This document shows positions 7,548 to 16,541 of a DNA stretch of 64,000 bases, in pieces. The notes under the pieces were generated by a model, which ran no database searches, was not told the DNA's origin, and saw only the letters and a list, made by a program, of their open reading frames with translations. Within the stretch, counting starts at the first letter, position 1. Every line of letters begins with the position of its first letter. The translations under genes were made by a program, and so were the position numbers. Origin of the DNA: JANPBY01 sp963851405 (GTDB lineage: Bacteria; Actinomycetota; Actinomycetes; DATJPE01); the NCBI GenBank assembly GCA_963851405.1, contig CAWKPB010000001.1, positions 372,001 through 436,000 of the forward strand, given 5' to 3'.

Positions 7548-8159
7548 GTGCGTAACCTGGCGATGACGGCGAACGAGAAGGACCTGAAGACCTGGGACGG
7601 CATCCTGGCCTTCTGGGTGGTCTTCTGGTTCGCCATGGGAGTGGCCACCGCAGCCATGATCTGGGGGCTTTCCGGTCTCGCACAAAGCGCGGTCCAGAGC
7701 GGTCAAGCCTTGAACTCGGCCGGGGAGGCCCTGGAATCGTTGTCCGCGATCCCCGTGATCGGCGAAGCGCCTGCAGCCGTGGGTACCCAGGTGCGCGAGA
7801 CGGCATCCGGCATCGTGACCAACGGGCAGCAGGCCGAAGCTAGATTGCACGTACTCGCCATCCTGCTCGGCGTCGCAGTGGCGGTCCTGCCTATCACTCC
7901 GGTGATTGGCTTCTACGTGCCCGTACGCGTCGCCCGCCGACGAGATGTCCAGGAGATCCGGGCTGCACTCAAGGAGGGGGGTCTTCAAGAGCAGGTGACG
8001 GATTACCTCAGCCAGCGGGCCTTGGACAACTTGTCCTTCGCTGAAGTTCAACGGGCGACCACCGGCACCGATGGGTCCCCTACCGAGCGTTCGTACCGGC
8101 TGGCCATGGCGGAGTTGCATCGACTCGGGCTGCGGCCGCCACCCCGAACCACAGGCTGA
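7548..8159 (+). CDS. Two-pass membrane protein, function unknown
   Basis: About 203 residues from a GTG at 7548; an ATG at 7563 is the alternative. It has two hydrophobic segments (about 18-44 and 102-130). A loop of about 55 residues rich in Ala, Ser and Gly lies between them, and the C-terminal tail is charged and helical. No ribosome site is visible; TTGACC sits 32 bases before the GTG, so a short-leader transcript is possible. It ends two bases before the MMPL transporter starts and is likely in its operon. No family recognised. Confidence 0.65.
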   Translation: MRNLAMTANEKDLKTWDGILAFWVVFWFAMGVATAAMIWGLSGLAQSAVQSGQALNSAGEALESLSAIPVIGEAPAAVGTQVRETASGIVTNGQQAEARLHVLAILLGVAVAVLPITPVIGFYVPVRVARRRDVQEIRAALKEGGLQEQVTDYLSQRALDNLSFAEVQRATTGTDGSPTERSYRLAMAELHRLGLRPPPRTTG

Positions 8160-8160
8160 C

Positions 8161-10386
8161 GTGCGGGACCGGCTGGCGCGCAGCTACGCGCGCTGGGTGA
8201 TCAGGTGGCGGTGGGTGGTGGCCGCCTTCTGGGTCGTCGTGGTCGCAGGCACGACGCTGTGGCTGCCGGCGTTCGGGGAGGGAGGCGATCAGCTGGCCAG
8301 CATGATCCCCCTCGATAGCCCGGCCATCCGCGCAGAGCTGCAGTCGATCGAGGACTTCGGGTTCCCGCTGAGCAGCCGGACCGTGGTCGTGCAGCGATCG
8401 GCCAGTGGGCTGTCCCCGTACACACAGGCGGAGTCCGTGCTGGACGGGCTGGCGGTGAACCAGCAGCAGCAGGAACACCCCCTGCTAGGCGCGATTCCGC
8501 TGGCGAACACCGGCGGACTCTTCCCCTCATCGCGGGAGCAGGGGACGACCGTTCTGACGTACTTGTTCATGGCCCCCACAAGCGGCTTTGCCGACCAGCA
8601 GCAGGCCGCTCAGCGGTACATCGACACTCACCTCAACACTCCGGAGGACCACACCGTCGGGGTTGCCGGATCGGTCCCTGCCCGAGCCCAGCAGGCGGCG
8701 ATCGTGACCGCCTGGCTCCCGGTCTTGGAGATTGCGACGCTCATCGCGGTCATCTTTTTGGTAGCCCTTACGTTCCGGGCCGTCCTCCCGCCCCTGGTCG
8801 CGATGGTTACGGCGGGCGTGGCGTTCATGATCACCCTGCGCCTGGCCGGGCTGCTTGGGACGATCATCGGCGTCGGCGTCCCAGCCGAACTCGAGCCGCT
8901 GCTCGTCGCGCTGCTGCTCGGCGTGGTGACCGACTACACGATCTTCTACTTGTCCGCGTATCGCCGCCGGTTGTCCGAGATCACGGACACCAAGCAGGCT
9001 CTCGAGGACTCGGTCGCCTCATTTACCCCCATCATCCTGGTCGCCGGGCTGACAGTTGCGGCCGGCACGGCCGCTCTGCTGGCCGCCCAGTCCAGCTTCT
9101 TTCGCGCTTTCGGGCCGGCGATGGCGTTCTCCATCCTGACTGCCTTGTTCGTCTCGATCACGCTGATCCCCGCCCTCATGGCCATCCTGGGTCCACGCCT
9201 GTTTTGGCCGCGGCCGCCAAGCGTCGAGGCCGCGTACGTCCGAACCCCGCTGGGACTTCGCGATGTTCAGTCATTCCTCCCCCACCGCCGCCATGAGGGG
9301 AAGCTGATTGGGCTGCTGATGACTCGCCGGGTCGCTGCAGCGGCCCTGGCTGTCAGCGCCGGCGCGCTCGTCGTGCTGGCACTTCCGTTGGCGCACATGA
9401 ACCTGGGTCTGGGGTTCACCCAGTCGCTGCCCGCAAGCAACCCCGTAAAGAACGCCACCGCTGAGGCCGCCTCCGGCTTTGCCCCTGGAATCACCTCGCC
9501 AACCACAATCTTGATCGAGGGCCCAGGGGTCACCCGCCAGACGAAGGCGCTGCGCCAGATGCAGCGGGCCATCGAGTTTCACCCTGGAGTCGCCGGGGTC
9601 TTCGGCCCGGCCAACAACCTCACGCCGCGGTCCCTGGGGGTAGTCCTGGCCGCCACTGGCGATGCGGCGCGGTACCTCGTGATCTTCGACCACGACCCCC
9701 TGGGTGCGACCTCGATCGATGACCTCACCGCGCTGACCTCCGACCTCACCACTCTCGCGGTACAAAGCGGGCTGCGCAACGTCGAGATCCTGGTCGCTGG
9801 TGACACGGCCCTAGCAGAAGGCCTGGTTCGCGCCACTGGGTCGGACCTCGTACGGATCGCCATCGCCGCGCTGGTGATCAACCTGTTGCTGCTGGTGATC
9901 TTCCTTCGCGCTTTGGTGGCTCCGCTGTACTTGCTCGCGAGCAGCGTCCTCTCGCTGTGCGCGGCGCTGGGCTTGACCACCTTCGTGTTCCAGGACCTCC
10001 TGGGCGGTGACGGGATCACCTTCTATGTCCCGTTCGCCGCGGCCGTGCTGCTGGTTTCCCTCGGCTCGGATTACAACATCTTCGGCGTCGGTCACGTCGT
10101 GGAAAGGGTCAAGTCCTTGCCGTTGACCGACGCGATCCGGGTGGCAGTTCCCGAGTCGGCCCGGGCCATCACCGCGGCGGGAATCACCCTTGCCGTGAGC
10201 TTCGGACTCCTCGCGGTCATCCCCCTGCGCTCGTTCTATGAACTGGGATTCGCCATGGCCGTTGGGATCATGCTCGACGCCGTCGTGATCCGATCCGTCG
10301 TTACGCCGTGCCTGCTCGTACTCGTCGGCCCATTCAGCGGTTGGCCGGGATCGAGCTTCGGACCCCGGTTTGCACGAGCCCGGTGA
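8161..10386 (+). CDS. MMPL/RND-family membrane transporter
   Basis: A 741-residue polytopic protein with the MMPL layout twice over. Each half has one membrane helix, a large extracytoplasmic loop, then about five helices. The conserved TM4-type motifs are GVVTDYTIFYLSAYRRR in the first half and LGSDYNIFGVGHVVER in the second, holding the Asp-Tyr pairs that carry protons. Family members export lipids or other hydrophobic cell-envelope compounds. I start at the GTG at 8161, one base after the upstream stop, rather than at an in-frame start inside the previous gene. The stop codon abuts the ilvE stop codon with no base between. Confidence 0.88.
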   Translation: MRDRLARSYARWVIRWRWVVAAFWVVVVAGTTLWLPAFGEGGDQLASMIPLDSPAIRAELQSIEDFGFPLSSRTVVVQRSASGLSPYTQAESVLDGLAVNQQQQEHPLLGAIPLANTGGLFPSSREQGTTVLTYLFMAPTSGFADQQQAAQRYIDTHLNTPEDHTVGVAGSVPARAQQAAIVTAWLPVLEIATLIAVIFLVALTFRAVLPPLVAMVTAGVAFMITLRLAGLLGTIIGVGVPAELEPLLVALLLGVVTDYTIFYLSAYRRRLSEITDTKQALEDSVASFTPIILVAGLTVAAGTAALLAAQSSFFRAFGPAMAFSILTALFVSITLIPALMAILGPRLFWPRPPSVEAAYVRTPLGLRDVQSFLPHRRHEGKLIGLLMTRRVAAAALAVSAGALVVLALPLAHMNLGLGFTQSLPASNPVKNATAEAASGFAPGITSPTTILIEGPGVTRQTKALRQMQRAIEFHPGVAGVFGPANNLTPRSLGVVLAATGDAARYLVIFDHDPLGATSIDDLTALTSDLTTLAVQSGLRNVEILVAGDTALAEGLVRATGSDLVRIAIAALVINLLLLVIFLRALVAPLYLLASSVLSLCAALGLTTFVFQDLLGGDGITFYVPFAAAVLLVSLGSDYNIFGVGHVVERVKSLPLTDAIRVAVPESARAITAAGITLAVSFGLLAVIPLRSFYELGFAMAVGIMLDAVVIRSVVTPCLLVLVGPFSGWPGSSFGPRFARAR

Positions 10387-11490
10387 TCACTGCGTCTGTG
10401 CGTGTAGCCGGTTCATCCAGCCGTGGACGTCGGGTTCAGTTCCCGTCTGAATTCCCAACAGACGCTGCCGCAAGGCGGCCGTGATCGGACCGGTGCCCCC
10501 GTCGCCCACCGTCCATGATCGGCCGGCCGCCTTGACGTCTCCCACGGGGGTGATCACCGCGGCGGTGCCACAGGCGAATACCTCGGTGAGATCTCCAGCC
10601 GCGCACCCGGATTGCCAGTCGTCGGTCGAGATCCGACCTTCCCCCGCCTCGAGCCCGAGATCCGACGCCAAGGTCAGCAACGAGTCGCGGGTCACGCCCG
10701 GGAGCAGGGCACCCGTTAGTTCCGGTGTGACCAGCCTGGCCTCTGAACCGCGGCCGTAGACGAAATAGAGGTTCATCCCTCCCATCTCCTCCACCCAACG
10801 ATGCTCGTTGGCGTCCAGCCAGACCACTTGATCGCAGCCCTCGTCGGCGGCCTGCGCCTGCGCGATCAAAGACGCGGCATAGTTCCCGGCACACTTCGCC
10901 TCGCCCGTACCACCTGGGGCGGCGCGGACATACTCTTCGGACAGCCACACCGAGACCGGTTTAACTCCACGGGGAAAGTAAGCACCAGCGGGAGACGCGA
11001 TCAGCACATACACATACGAAGATGACGGCCGTACGCCCAGTCCGACTTCGGTTGAGAACATGAACGGACGCAAGTACAAGCTCCGCTCGGCTCCCGTCGG
11101 CACCCAAGCCGCGTCCTGACCGACCAGGGCCTCAATGGACGCCAAGAACAGCTCTTCCGGCAGTTCGGGCATCGCCAGACGCCGGGCGGAGCGCTGAAAT
11201 CGACGGGCATTCATCTCCGGCCGAAAGGTGGCCAGGGTGCCGTCGGGCTGGCGATACGCCTTCAACCCCTCAAAGATCGCCTGACCGTAGTGGAGCACCA
11301 TGGCTGCTGGATCGAGCGAGATCGACGCGTACGGCACTAGTTGTGCGTTGTGCCACCCGCGGCCCTCTTCGAAATCCACCGTCACCATGTGATCGGTGAA
11401 CGACCGTCCGAACCCGGGGTCGGCGAGGATCGCCTCACGCTCGTGTGCGGCGAGCGGGGTGCGGGTTGGCTTGAGTGCGATGGAACTCAT
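10387..11490 (-). CDS. ilvE: Branched-chain amino acid aminotransferase
   Basis: A 367-residue fold-type IV PLP enzyme that does the last transamination for valine, leucine and isoleucine. The Schiff-base lysine is in GEAKCAGNYAASL. GQAIFEGLKAYR, RFQRSARRLAMP and the late FACGTAAVITPVG segment are class signatures of the long (type II) BCAT. It starts at an ATG only 15 bases after leuB ends, so the two form an operon. It faces the MMPL gene stop to stop. Confidence 0.96.
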   Translation of the reverse strand: MSSIALKPTRTPLAAHEREAILADPGFGRSFTDHMVTVDFEEGRGWHNAQLVPYASISLDPAAMVLHYGQAIFEGLKAYRQPDGTLATFRPEMNARRFQRSARRLAMPELPEELFLASIEALVGQDAAWVPTGAERSLYLRPFMFSTEVGLGVRPSSSYVYVLIASPAGAYFPRGVKPVSVWLSEEYVRAAPGGTGEAKCAGNYAASLIAQAQAADEGCDQVVWLDANEHRWVEEMGGMNLYFVYGRGSEARLVTPELTGALLPGVTRDSLLTLASDLGLEAGEGRISTDDWQSGCAAGDLTEVFACGTAAVITPVGDVKAAGRSWTVGDGGTGPITAALRQRLLGIQTGTEPDVHGWMNRLHAQTQ

Positions 11491-11505
11491 GGGGGGACCG
11501 TACCC

Positions 11506-12555
11506 TCAGCCAGCTGTAGCCGCGGCGAGTGCATCCCCGATCTCACGGGTGCTGCGAGGGGCCTGCCCCGAGCGGGCCGCTAGGTCATTCGCGACGGCTC
11601 GTTCGACTCGTCGCGCACTGTCGTCGTGGCCCAGATGGTCGAGCAACATCGCGACCGACAACGCCGTCGCCGTCGGATCGGCCTTGCCTTGCCCGGCGAT
11701 ATCCGGCGCTGAGCCGTGGACCGGCTCGAACATGCTGGGGTTCGTTCGGCTCACATCCAGGTTCCCGCTCGCGGCCAGCCCGATCCCGCCAGCGATCGCA
11801 GCCCCAATGTCTGTGAGGATGTCGCCGAACAGATTGTCGGTGACGACCACATCGAACCGACCCGGGTCGCTGACGAAGAACATGGATGCCGCATCGACGT
11901 GGGAGTAAGCCACGGCGACGTCTGGGTAGTCCTCGGCCACAGCTTCCACCACTCGCTGCCACAGACTGCCCGAATGCACCAGCACATTGGTCTTGTGGAC
12001 CAGCGTCACGTGCTTGCGCGGGCGGTTCCGCGCACGGTTAAAAGCGTCGCGCACCACGCGCTCGACCCCGAAGGCCGTGTTCAGGCTCTCTTCCGTGGCG
12101 ACTTCGTGCGGAGTTCCACGACGCAACACACCGCCGGACCCGGCGTACGGTCCTTCAGTCCCTTCACGTACGACGACCATGTCGATGCTCTGAGGGGTAC
12201 CGGCCGTAATCGGGCTGACGACTCCGGGGTACAAGCGCACCGGCCGGAGGTTCACGTGATGGTCGAGTTCGAAACGCATCCTCAACAGCAGTCCCCGCTC
12301 CAAGACCCCGGGAGGGACACTGGGGTCACCGACCGCGCCCAACAAGATCGCCTCGTGTTCGCGTAACTCCTCCAACACCGCGTCCGGCAGGACCTCGCCC
12401 GTGGCGTGGTAACGCCGGGCACCCAGGTCGTAGTGCGTGGTGTCGAGCGTGGTTCCCGTCCCCTGCAGCGCCTCGGCCAAGACTTTGAGTCCTTCAGCCA
12501 CGACCTCGACGCCGATGCCGTCACCGGGAATCACAGCCAGTCTCATGGTGGTCAT
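11506..12555 (-). CDS. leuB: 3-isopropylmalate dehydrogenase
   Basis: A 349-residue NAD-dependent beta-decarboxylating dehydrogenase that oxidises 3-isopropylmalate for leucine. It also acts on 3-methylmalate in the citramalate route to isoleucine. The family signature NLFGDILTDIGAAIAGGIG, the substrate loop YAGSGGVLRRGTPHEVA and the catalytic Lys in VHKTNVLVHSG are present. The ATG at 12555 is three codons before another ATG; no strong ribosome site separates them. Upstream is a hairpin but no leader peptide that reads Leu codons. Confidence 0.96.
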   Translation of the reverse strand: MTTMRLAVIPGDGIGVEVVAEGLKVLAEALQGTGTTLDTTHYDLGARRYHATGEVLPDAVLEELREHEAILLGAVGDPSVPPGVLERGLLLRMRFELDHHVNLRPVRLYPGVVSPITAGTPQSIDMVVVREGTEGPYAGSGGVLRRGTPHEVATEESLNTAFGVERVVRDAFNRARNRPRKHVTLVHKTNVLVHSGSLWQRVVEAVAEDYPDVAVAYSHVDAASMFFVSDPGRFDVVVTDNLFGDILTDIGAAIAGGIGLAASGNLDVSRTNPSMFEPVHGSAPDIAGQGKADPTATALSVAMLLDHLGHDDSARRVERAVANDLAARSGQAPRSTREIGDALAAATAG

Positions 12556-12611
12556 TCCGCGATGGTAGGCGCCGTCCGCAGCGCGAAGGCGCTAGTCCAG
12601 ATGGTGAAACA

Positions 12612-12633
12612 CCGCAGGGCCCAACCCCTGCGG
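12612..12633 (-). terminator. Hairpin downstream of the subtilase gene
   Basis: CCGCAGGG and CCCTGCGG form a perfect 8-bp stem with a 6-base loop in the 104-base gap between the subtilase and leuB. On the minus strand it is followed only by TGTTT, so it is a weak or Rho-independent-like terminator for the subtilase. Confidence 0.45.
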
Positions 12634-12659
12634 GTCGGGCCCTCGGTGAATGGAGGTAA

Positions 12660-15600
12660 CTAGCTGTTCACCGTCAGGGTGACCTTGTTGGAGGTATCGC
12701 CGGCGGTCGAGTTGGTGCCCAGATACTTGGCGACCAACGTGTGCTTGCCCGGCTTCAGGACGGGCACGGTGAGCGTCACAGAGCCGTTCTTGACGCTTCC
12801 TTGCACCAGTACGTTGCCGCCTTCCTTGATCTTGACCATCCCACCAGGCTCAGCTGACGTCCCTGGGATCGTGACCGTCACCGTCGCCTTTCCCGCTTTG
12901 CCCTTCGCGACGGTCGAGGCCTTCAACTCCAAAGTGGCCTTGCTCTGCCGCTGAACGGTGAGTACCTCCGCCCGCTTTCCGGGCTTGTTGAGGTGGTGGA
13001 ACAACAAGATGCCCTGCGGGTTGTCCACCGACTTCGACGCCTGGTTGGTGTCCACAGTCAAGGTGGCTCCCGGCTGATCGTCGTTGAGCATCACGCCGTA
13101 GTCGCCATACACCGCGTAGGCCGGCGCGAACCCGGACAACGCCAGGTCGATGCCACGGTCTTCTCCGACCACGTCGACCGGGTCGTAGGTGTAGGCGCTG
13201 TAACTCTCGACCGAGTAGTGCACGGTTCCGTCGAAGAGGTCGCCGTAGTAGTCGGACAAGGCGCCAACCCACACCGGAAGCGTCATCACGTTGCCATGCA
13301 TCTTGTTGGTGTTGAGGCCACCGCCGATGTCGTCGATGAGCTCGAGGTCCACCGAGTCATAGGTCTCGAGGTCAAGAGTCTCAGCGACGAAAAGGTCCGT
13401 GTCTGGCAGCCGGGTGTTGTAGATGACCGCCTCGGGGTTGCCATCACCGTCGAGGTCCAGCAGGACGTCGAACTCGGTGATCCCCGCGGCCGTCCTCCAT
13501 TTCCCGTGACTGGCTACGGCGAAGTAGAGCATCCCATCGTTCGGATCGCTGTACAGCGGAGCAGTGGAACCCGCACCGACGTACTCGATGTCGGCCGCCT
13601 TGATGTCCGCAAACGGAATGCAGTTCTCGATCACTGTGGCGGTGCAGTCGGGGAGCTCGGGGCTGGTGGCCGCCAGCTCGAAGGCTGAGACCGTGGACGA
13701 CTGCCCGTAATCGTTGTCTCGTCCCGTCCCCTTGAGGGTGATCTCGCCCACCTTGTCGGCCGTGCTGCCGCTCACCACGACGTCGGATGCCGTGCTCTTC
13801 ATGGTGGAAGCCGCACGTGGTGCCGCCCAGAGCCCGACCTGGACCGGGCCACCGGATGTGCCGTCCAGCGGCTCGAGAACGACCTTGCCGTCGGTCACCG
13901 AGAGCCAGTCTCGATACAAGAACGGAAGCCCAGCGCCCAGCGGATCCAAGTCCAAGGACGGCTCGGGCGTGTGTGGGAGAACCGACGGGTCGAGCGTGAG
14001 TGTCACCGCCAACTTCACTGTGCCGCCCGCCGGGATCGCGACTCCCGAGGGAGACACCGACCACGTCGCTCCGGGCAGAGCGTCGATTCCTTCGATGGCG
14101 ACGTCGTACGCCGCTGCGGAGGTTGCCCGCTTGTTGGCCACGGTGATCTTCTTCGTGATCGACGTCTTGGACGTGACCTCGATCTTGCCGAAGGAAACGC
14201 TGACCGCTCCGGAGCCGTTCGCGTTGTAGGCCAGGGTGTTGGTCGCAACCGCAGCTCGGGCGTCGATGCGCCCCAGCCCCGCTCGCATCAGCCCCAGCGG
14301 TTGTCCTTGCTGACCAGGTTCGGCGTAGACCGAGTGGTCAGCCGTGCCCATGATGGCTGCCTTCACTTCCTCTGCGGTCCAACCGGGGTGCTTGTCCACC
14401 ACCAGGGCGGCCAGGCCGGCCGTGTGAGGCGCAGCCATAGATGTCCCGCTCTCCGAGACGCCGTCATCGCCCGAACCCACGGCCACCGAGAAGACGCTCA
14501 CACCCGGTGCCGAGACGTCCGGCTTGATGCTCTTGGCATGCGAGGTGCCGCGAGAGGAGAAGTCCGCGATCTGGTCGGTCGGGTCATCGTCTCCACCGGA
14601 CACGAGAGTCACCGAGTTGAACAGCGCACTCGTCAGCGTCACCTTGACGTTTCCGGGCGGGGTGTCCAGAGCGTCGAGCAAGGTCGCCGTTCCATCGTCG
14701 TTGACCTGCATGACCGGGATAACGTCATCGCCGAAGATCCCTGACGTGAACCGGTGCACGTCGTCGCTGAGCACAGCGCCAACGGCTCCAGCGTCTCTGA
14801 CGTTCGCGGACCGCCCGGCCGAACCGCAGCGACGAGTCGAGTCGTCAGCGGTCCAGTACAGCAGCGGCACCTTGCCGTCGACGGTGGCGCTGTCGCCGGC
14901 ATCCAGGAGGTCGCACCCATCGATGTTGTTCGTCTCCGACGGGGGCTGCGACCAGTCACCCAAAGTCACCAGCGACTGGTTGGTGATGCCTGGTTCGGTG
15001 GCCCAGTCGTACCCACTCGAGCGCTGGGCGACCAAGACCTCTTGCTGCACGCTGTTCTTTTTCCAGGCGATCCCGTCGTACACGTCCTCCGGGTCGTCGC
15101 TCGCGGCGACGGCAATGGAGCGCACGGCGTCACCGGGCGCGCCGCCCACCTCGAAGAGATCGCCGCCGTTGCCCATCGAGACGGCCATCGAGATCCCGGC
15201 CAGAGCAGCGTTGTTCGTCGCTACGGCGTCCGGGTCCTGGGGGGAACCAAAATCGCTACCCAAGGACATGTTCACCACGTTGAGGTGGTCGGACAGGTCC
15301 CCGTCACCATTGGGGTCGGCGGCCCAGTCCAACGCGTCGGCGACCACGCTGGTCGAACCCTCACAGCCGAAGACCTTCAAGCCATACAGGGTCGCCCCGG
15401 GAGCCATCCCGGGCCCGATCTTCATCGACGCGAAGTCGATGTCCGTGTCGTAGGACCCCGCGTAGGTGGACCCGTCCGCGGTCACGCCATAGCCCCCTGC
15501 CGTACCAGCCACGTGCGAACCGTGCCCTTCGCAGTCCAGCGGGTTAGGGTCCGGCTGCGGAATCGGCTGGTAGCCGGGATCGCTGGGGTCGGGGTTGTAG

Positions 15601-16349
15601 TCGTTACCGGAAAAGTCGTAGCCACCAGCGACCTTCGCGGGGTCGGGGTACGTCGGGGCAAGTTCGCTCTTGGCAAGCGCGGCGTTGTAGGCCCCTACCG
15701 TGCCCGGACCGCCGAAGTCGGCGTGCGTGAAGTCGATCCCCGTGTCGATGATGCCGATCGTGACCCCCTCGCCGGTCTGGCCCGTCGCCTGCCAACTCTG
15801 CGGTGCCGCAGTCAACGGGACCGTCACTCGGTTGTCGCGAGCCTTCGGCGTCAGGGGGCGAATCGCCTTGACGCCTGGAAGGGCGGCGAGCGCCGACAGT
15901 CTTGACGCGCTGGTACGAACCGCGACACCCGCGTACAGCGCGTGGGTCTTGTACAGCACCGTCCCACGGGTGACGTTCCGGCCAAGGGCCGCGACCACTC
16001 GCGCCTGCTCCGAGCGGATCCGCGCCGTCTGGATCTCGCCTGCGGCCACGCCTGCTGACTCGCTCTTGCTCAGGCCTGTTGCATAGGCCTTCACGGCGGG
16101 GCGTGCATCGAGCTCAAGCATGACCTCGACGGACCCGGGCTGCTTGGTCTGGCTGCCCCGGCCGAAGGAGCCCACGGTCTTCAAGCCTTTGGGGAGCTGG
16201 CCCTTTGCGCTGAGACGGGTCTTACTGACCCCTTGGTGATCCGCGGCGACGACGGGCACTGCCGCCAAGGGCAGCAAGATCAAGGCCGAAGCGGCAGCGG
16301 TGGCCAGCAGAGCGCGGCGCGAGGGGGCTGGGGACGGGCGACGAGCCAC
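12660..16349 (-). CDS. Secreted subtilisin-like serine protease, large multidomain
   Basis: A 1229-residue S8 peptidase. A signal peptide (about residues 10-36, ending AVPVVAA) is followed by an I9-like propeptide with LSALAALPGVKAIRPL. In the catalytic domain Asp is in IIDTG (about 202), His in GHGSHVAG (about 276), the oxyanion Asn in MGNGG (about 394) and Ser in SGTSMAAPH (about 637). About 130 residues forming a PA-type insert split the domain, as in lactocepin-like proteases. Fn3-like and long beta-rich regions follow, and an Ig-like (Big_3-type) repeat closes the protein. No LPxTG or membrane anchor is seen. The GTG at 16349 has GGAGGACC seven bases upstream; an earlier ATG in the frame lacks one. 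It is an insertion between leuB and serA relative to the conserved order. Confidence 0.92.
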   Translation of the reverse strand: MARRPSPAPSRRALLATAAASALILLPLAAVPVVAADHQGVSKTRLSAKGQLPKGLKTVGSFGRGSQTKQPGSVEVMLELDARPAVKAYATGLSKSESAGVAAGEIQTARIRSEQARVVAALGRNVTRGTVLYKTHALYAGVAVRTSASRLSALAALPGVKAIRPLTPKARDNRVTVPLTAAPQSWQATGQTGEGVTIGIIDTGIDFTHADFGGPGTVGAYNAALAKSELAPTYPDPAKVAGGYDFSGNDYNPDPSDPGYQPIPQPDPNPLDCEGHGSHVAGTAGGYGVTADGSTYAGSYDTDIDFASMKIGPGMAPGATLYGLKVFGCEGSTSVVADALDWAADPNGDGDLSDHLNVVNMSLGSDFGSPQDPDAVATNNAALAGISMAVSMGNGGDLFEVGGAPGDAVRSIAVAASDDPEDVYDGIAWKKNSVQQEVLVAQRSSGYDWATEPGITNQSLVTLGDWSQPPSETNNIDGCDLLDAGDSATVDGKVPLLYWTADDSTRRCGSAGRSANVRDAGAVGAVLSDDVHRFTSGIFGDDVIPVMQVNDDGTATLLDALDTPPGNVKVTLTSALFNSVTLVSGGDDDPTDQIADFSSRGTSHAKSIKPDVSAPGVSVFSVAVGSGDDGVSESGTSMAAPHTAGLAALVVDKHPGWTAEEVKAAIMGTADHSVYAEPGQQGQPLGLMRAGLGRIDARAAVATNTLAYNANGSGAVSVSFGKIEVTSKTSITKKITVANKRATSAAAYDVAIEGIDALPGATWSVSPSGVAIPAGGTVKLAVTLTLDPSVLPHTPEPSLDLDPLGAGLPFLYRDWLSVTDGKVVLEPLDGTSGGPVQVGLWAAPRAASTMKSTASDVVVSGSTADKVGEITLKGTGRDNDYGQSSTVSAFELAATSPELPDCTATVIENCIPFADIKAADIEYVGAGSTAPLYSDPNDGMLYFAVASHGKWRTAAGITEFDVLLDLDGDGNPEAVIYNTRLPDTDLFVAETLDLETYDSVDLELIDDIGGGLNTNKMHGNVMTLPVWVGALSDYYGDLFDGTVHYSVESYSAYTYDPVDVVGEDRGIDLALSGFAPAYAVYGDYGVMLNDDQPGATLTVDTNQASKSVDNPQGILLFHHLNKPGKRAEVLTVQRQSKATLELKASTVAKGKAGKATVTVTIPGTSAEPGGMVKIKEGGNVLVQGSVKNGSVTLTVPVLKPGKHTLVAKYLGTNSTAGDTSNKVTLTVNS

Positions 16350-16541
16350 GAAGGTCCTCCGTGAGAAGCGGCGGTCGAGGGGATGCTCGGCCACGATCGG
16401 TGGCCGGGCGAGGGCGACCCTACCCACGCCCAGCGCTCCGCGGCGGCTGCTCGCACAAAGTCACCCCATCGGACCCAGGCCGAGCGTGTCGACCAAGCCA
16501 AGGCCACCGTCGCTCGGCGGGCCTGATTCAGGGGCGCCGCC

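Noticed and set aside
7023..8120. A 365-residue minus-strand frame extending the small membrane protein
   Set aside because: The first 210 residues lie opposite the clear 7548-8159 gene, are low in membrane features and look like a shadow. A ribosome site (AAAGGAG) marks the start at 7487.
12556..12659. A leader peptide or attenuator before leuB
   Set aside because: The hairpin is followed by only TGTTT, and the only short frame (GTG TTT CAC CAT CTG GAC TAG) lies after it and has one Leu codon.
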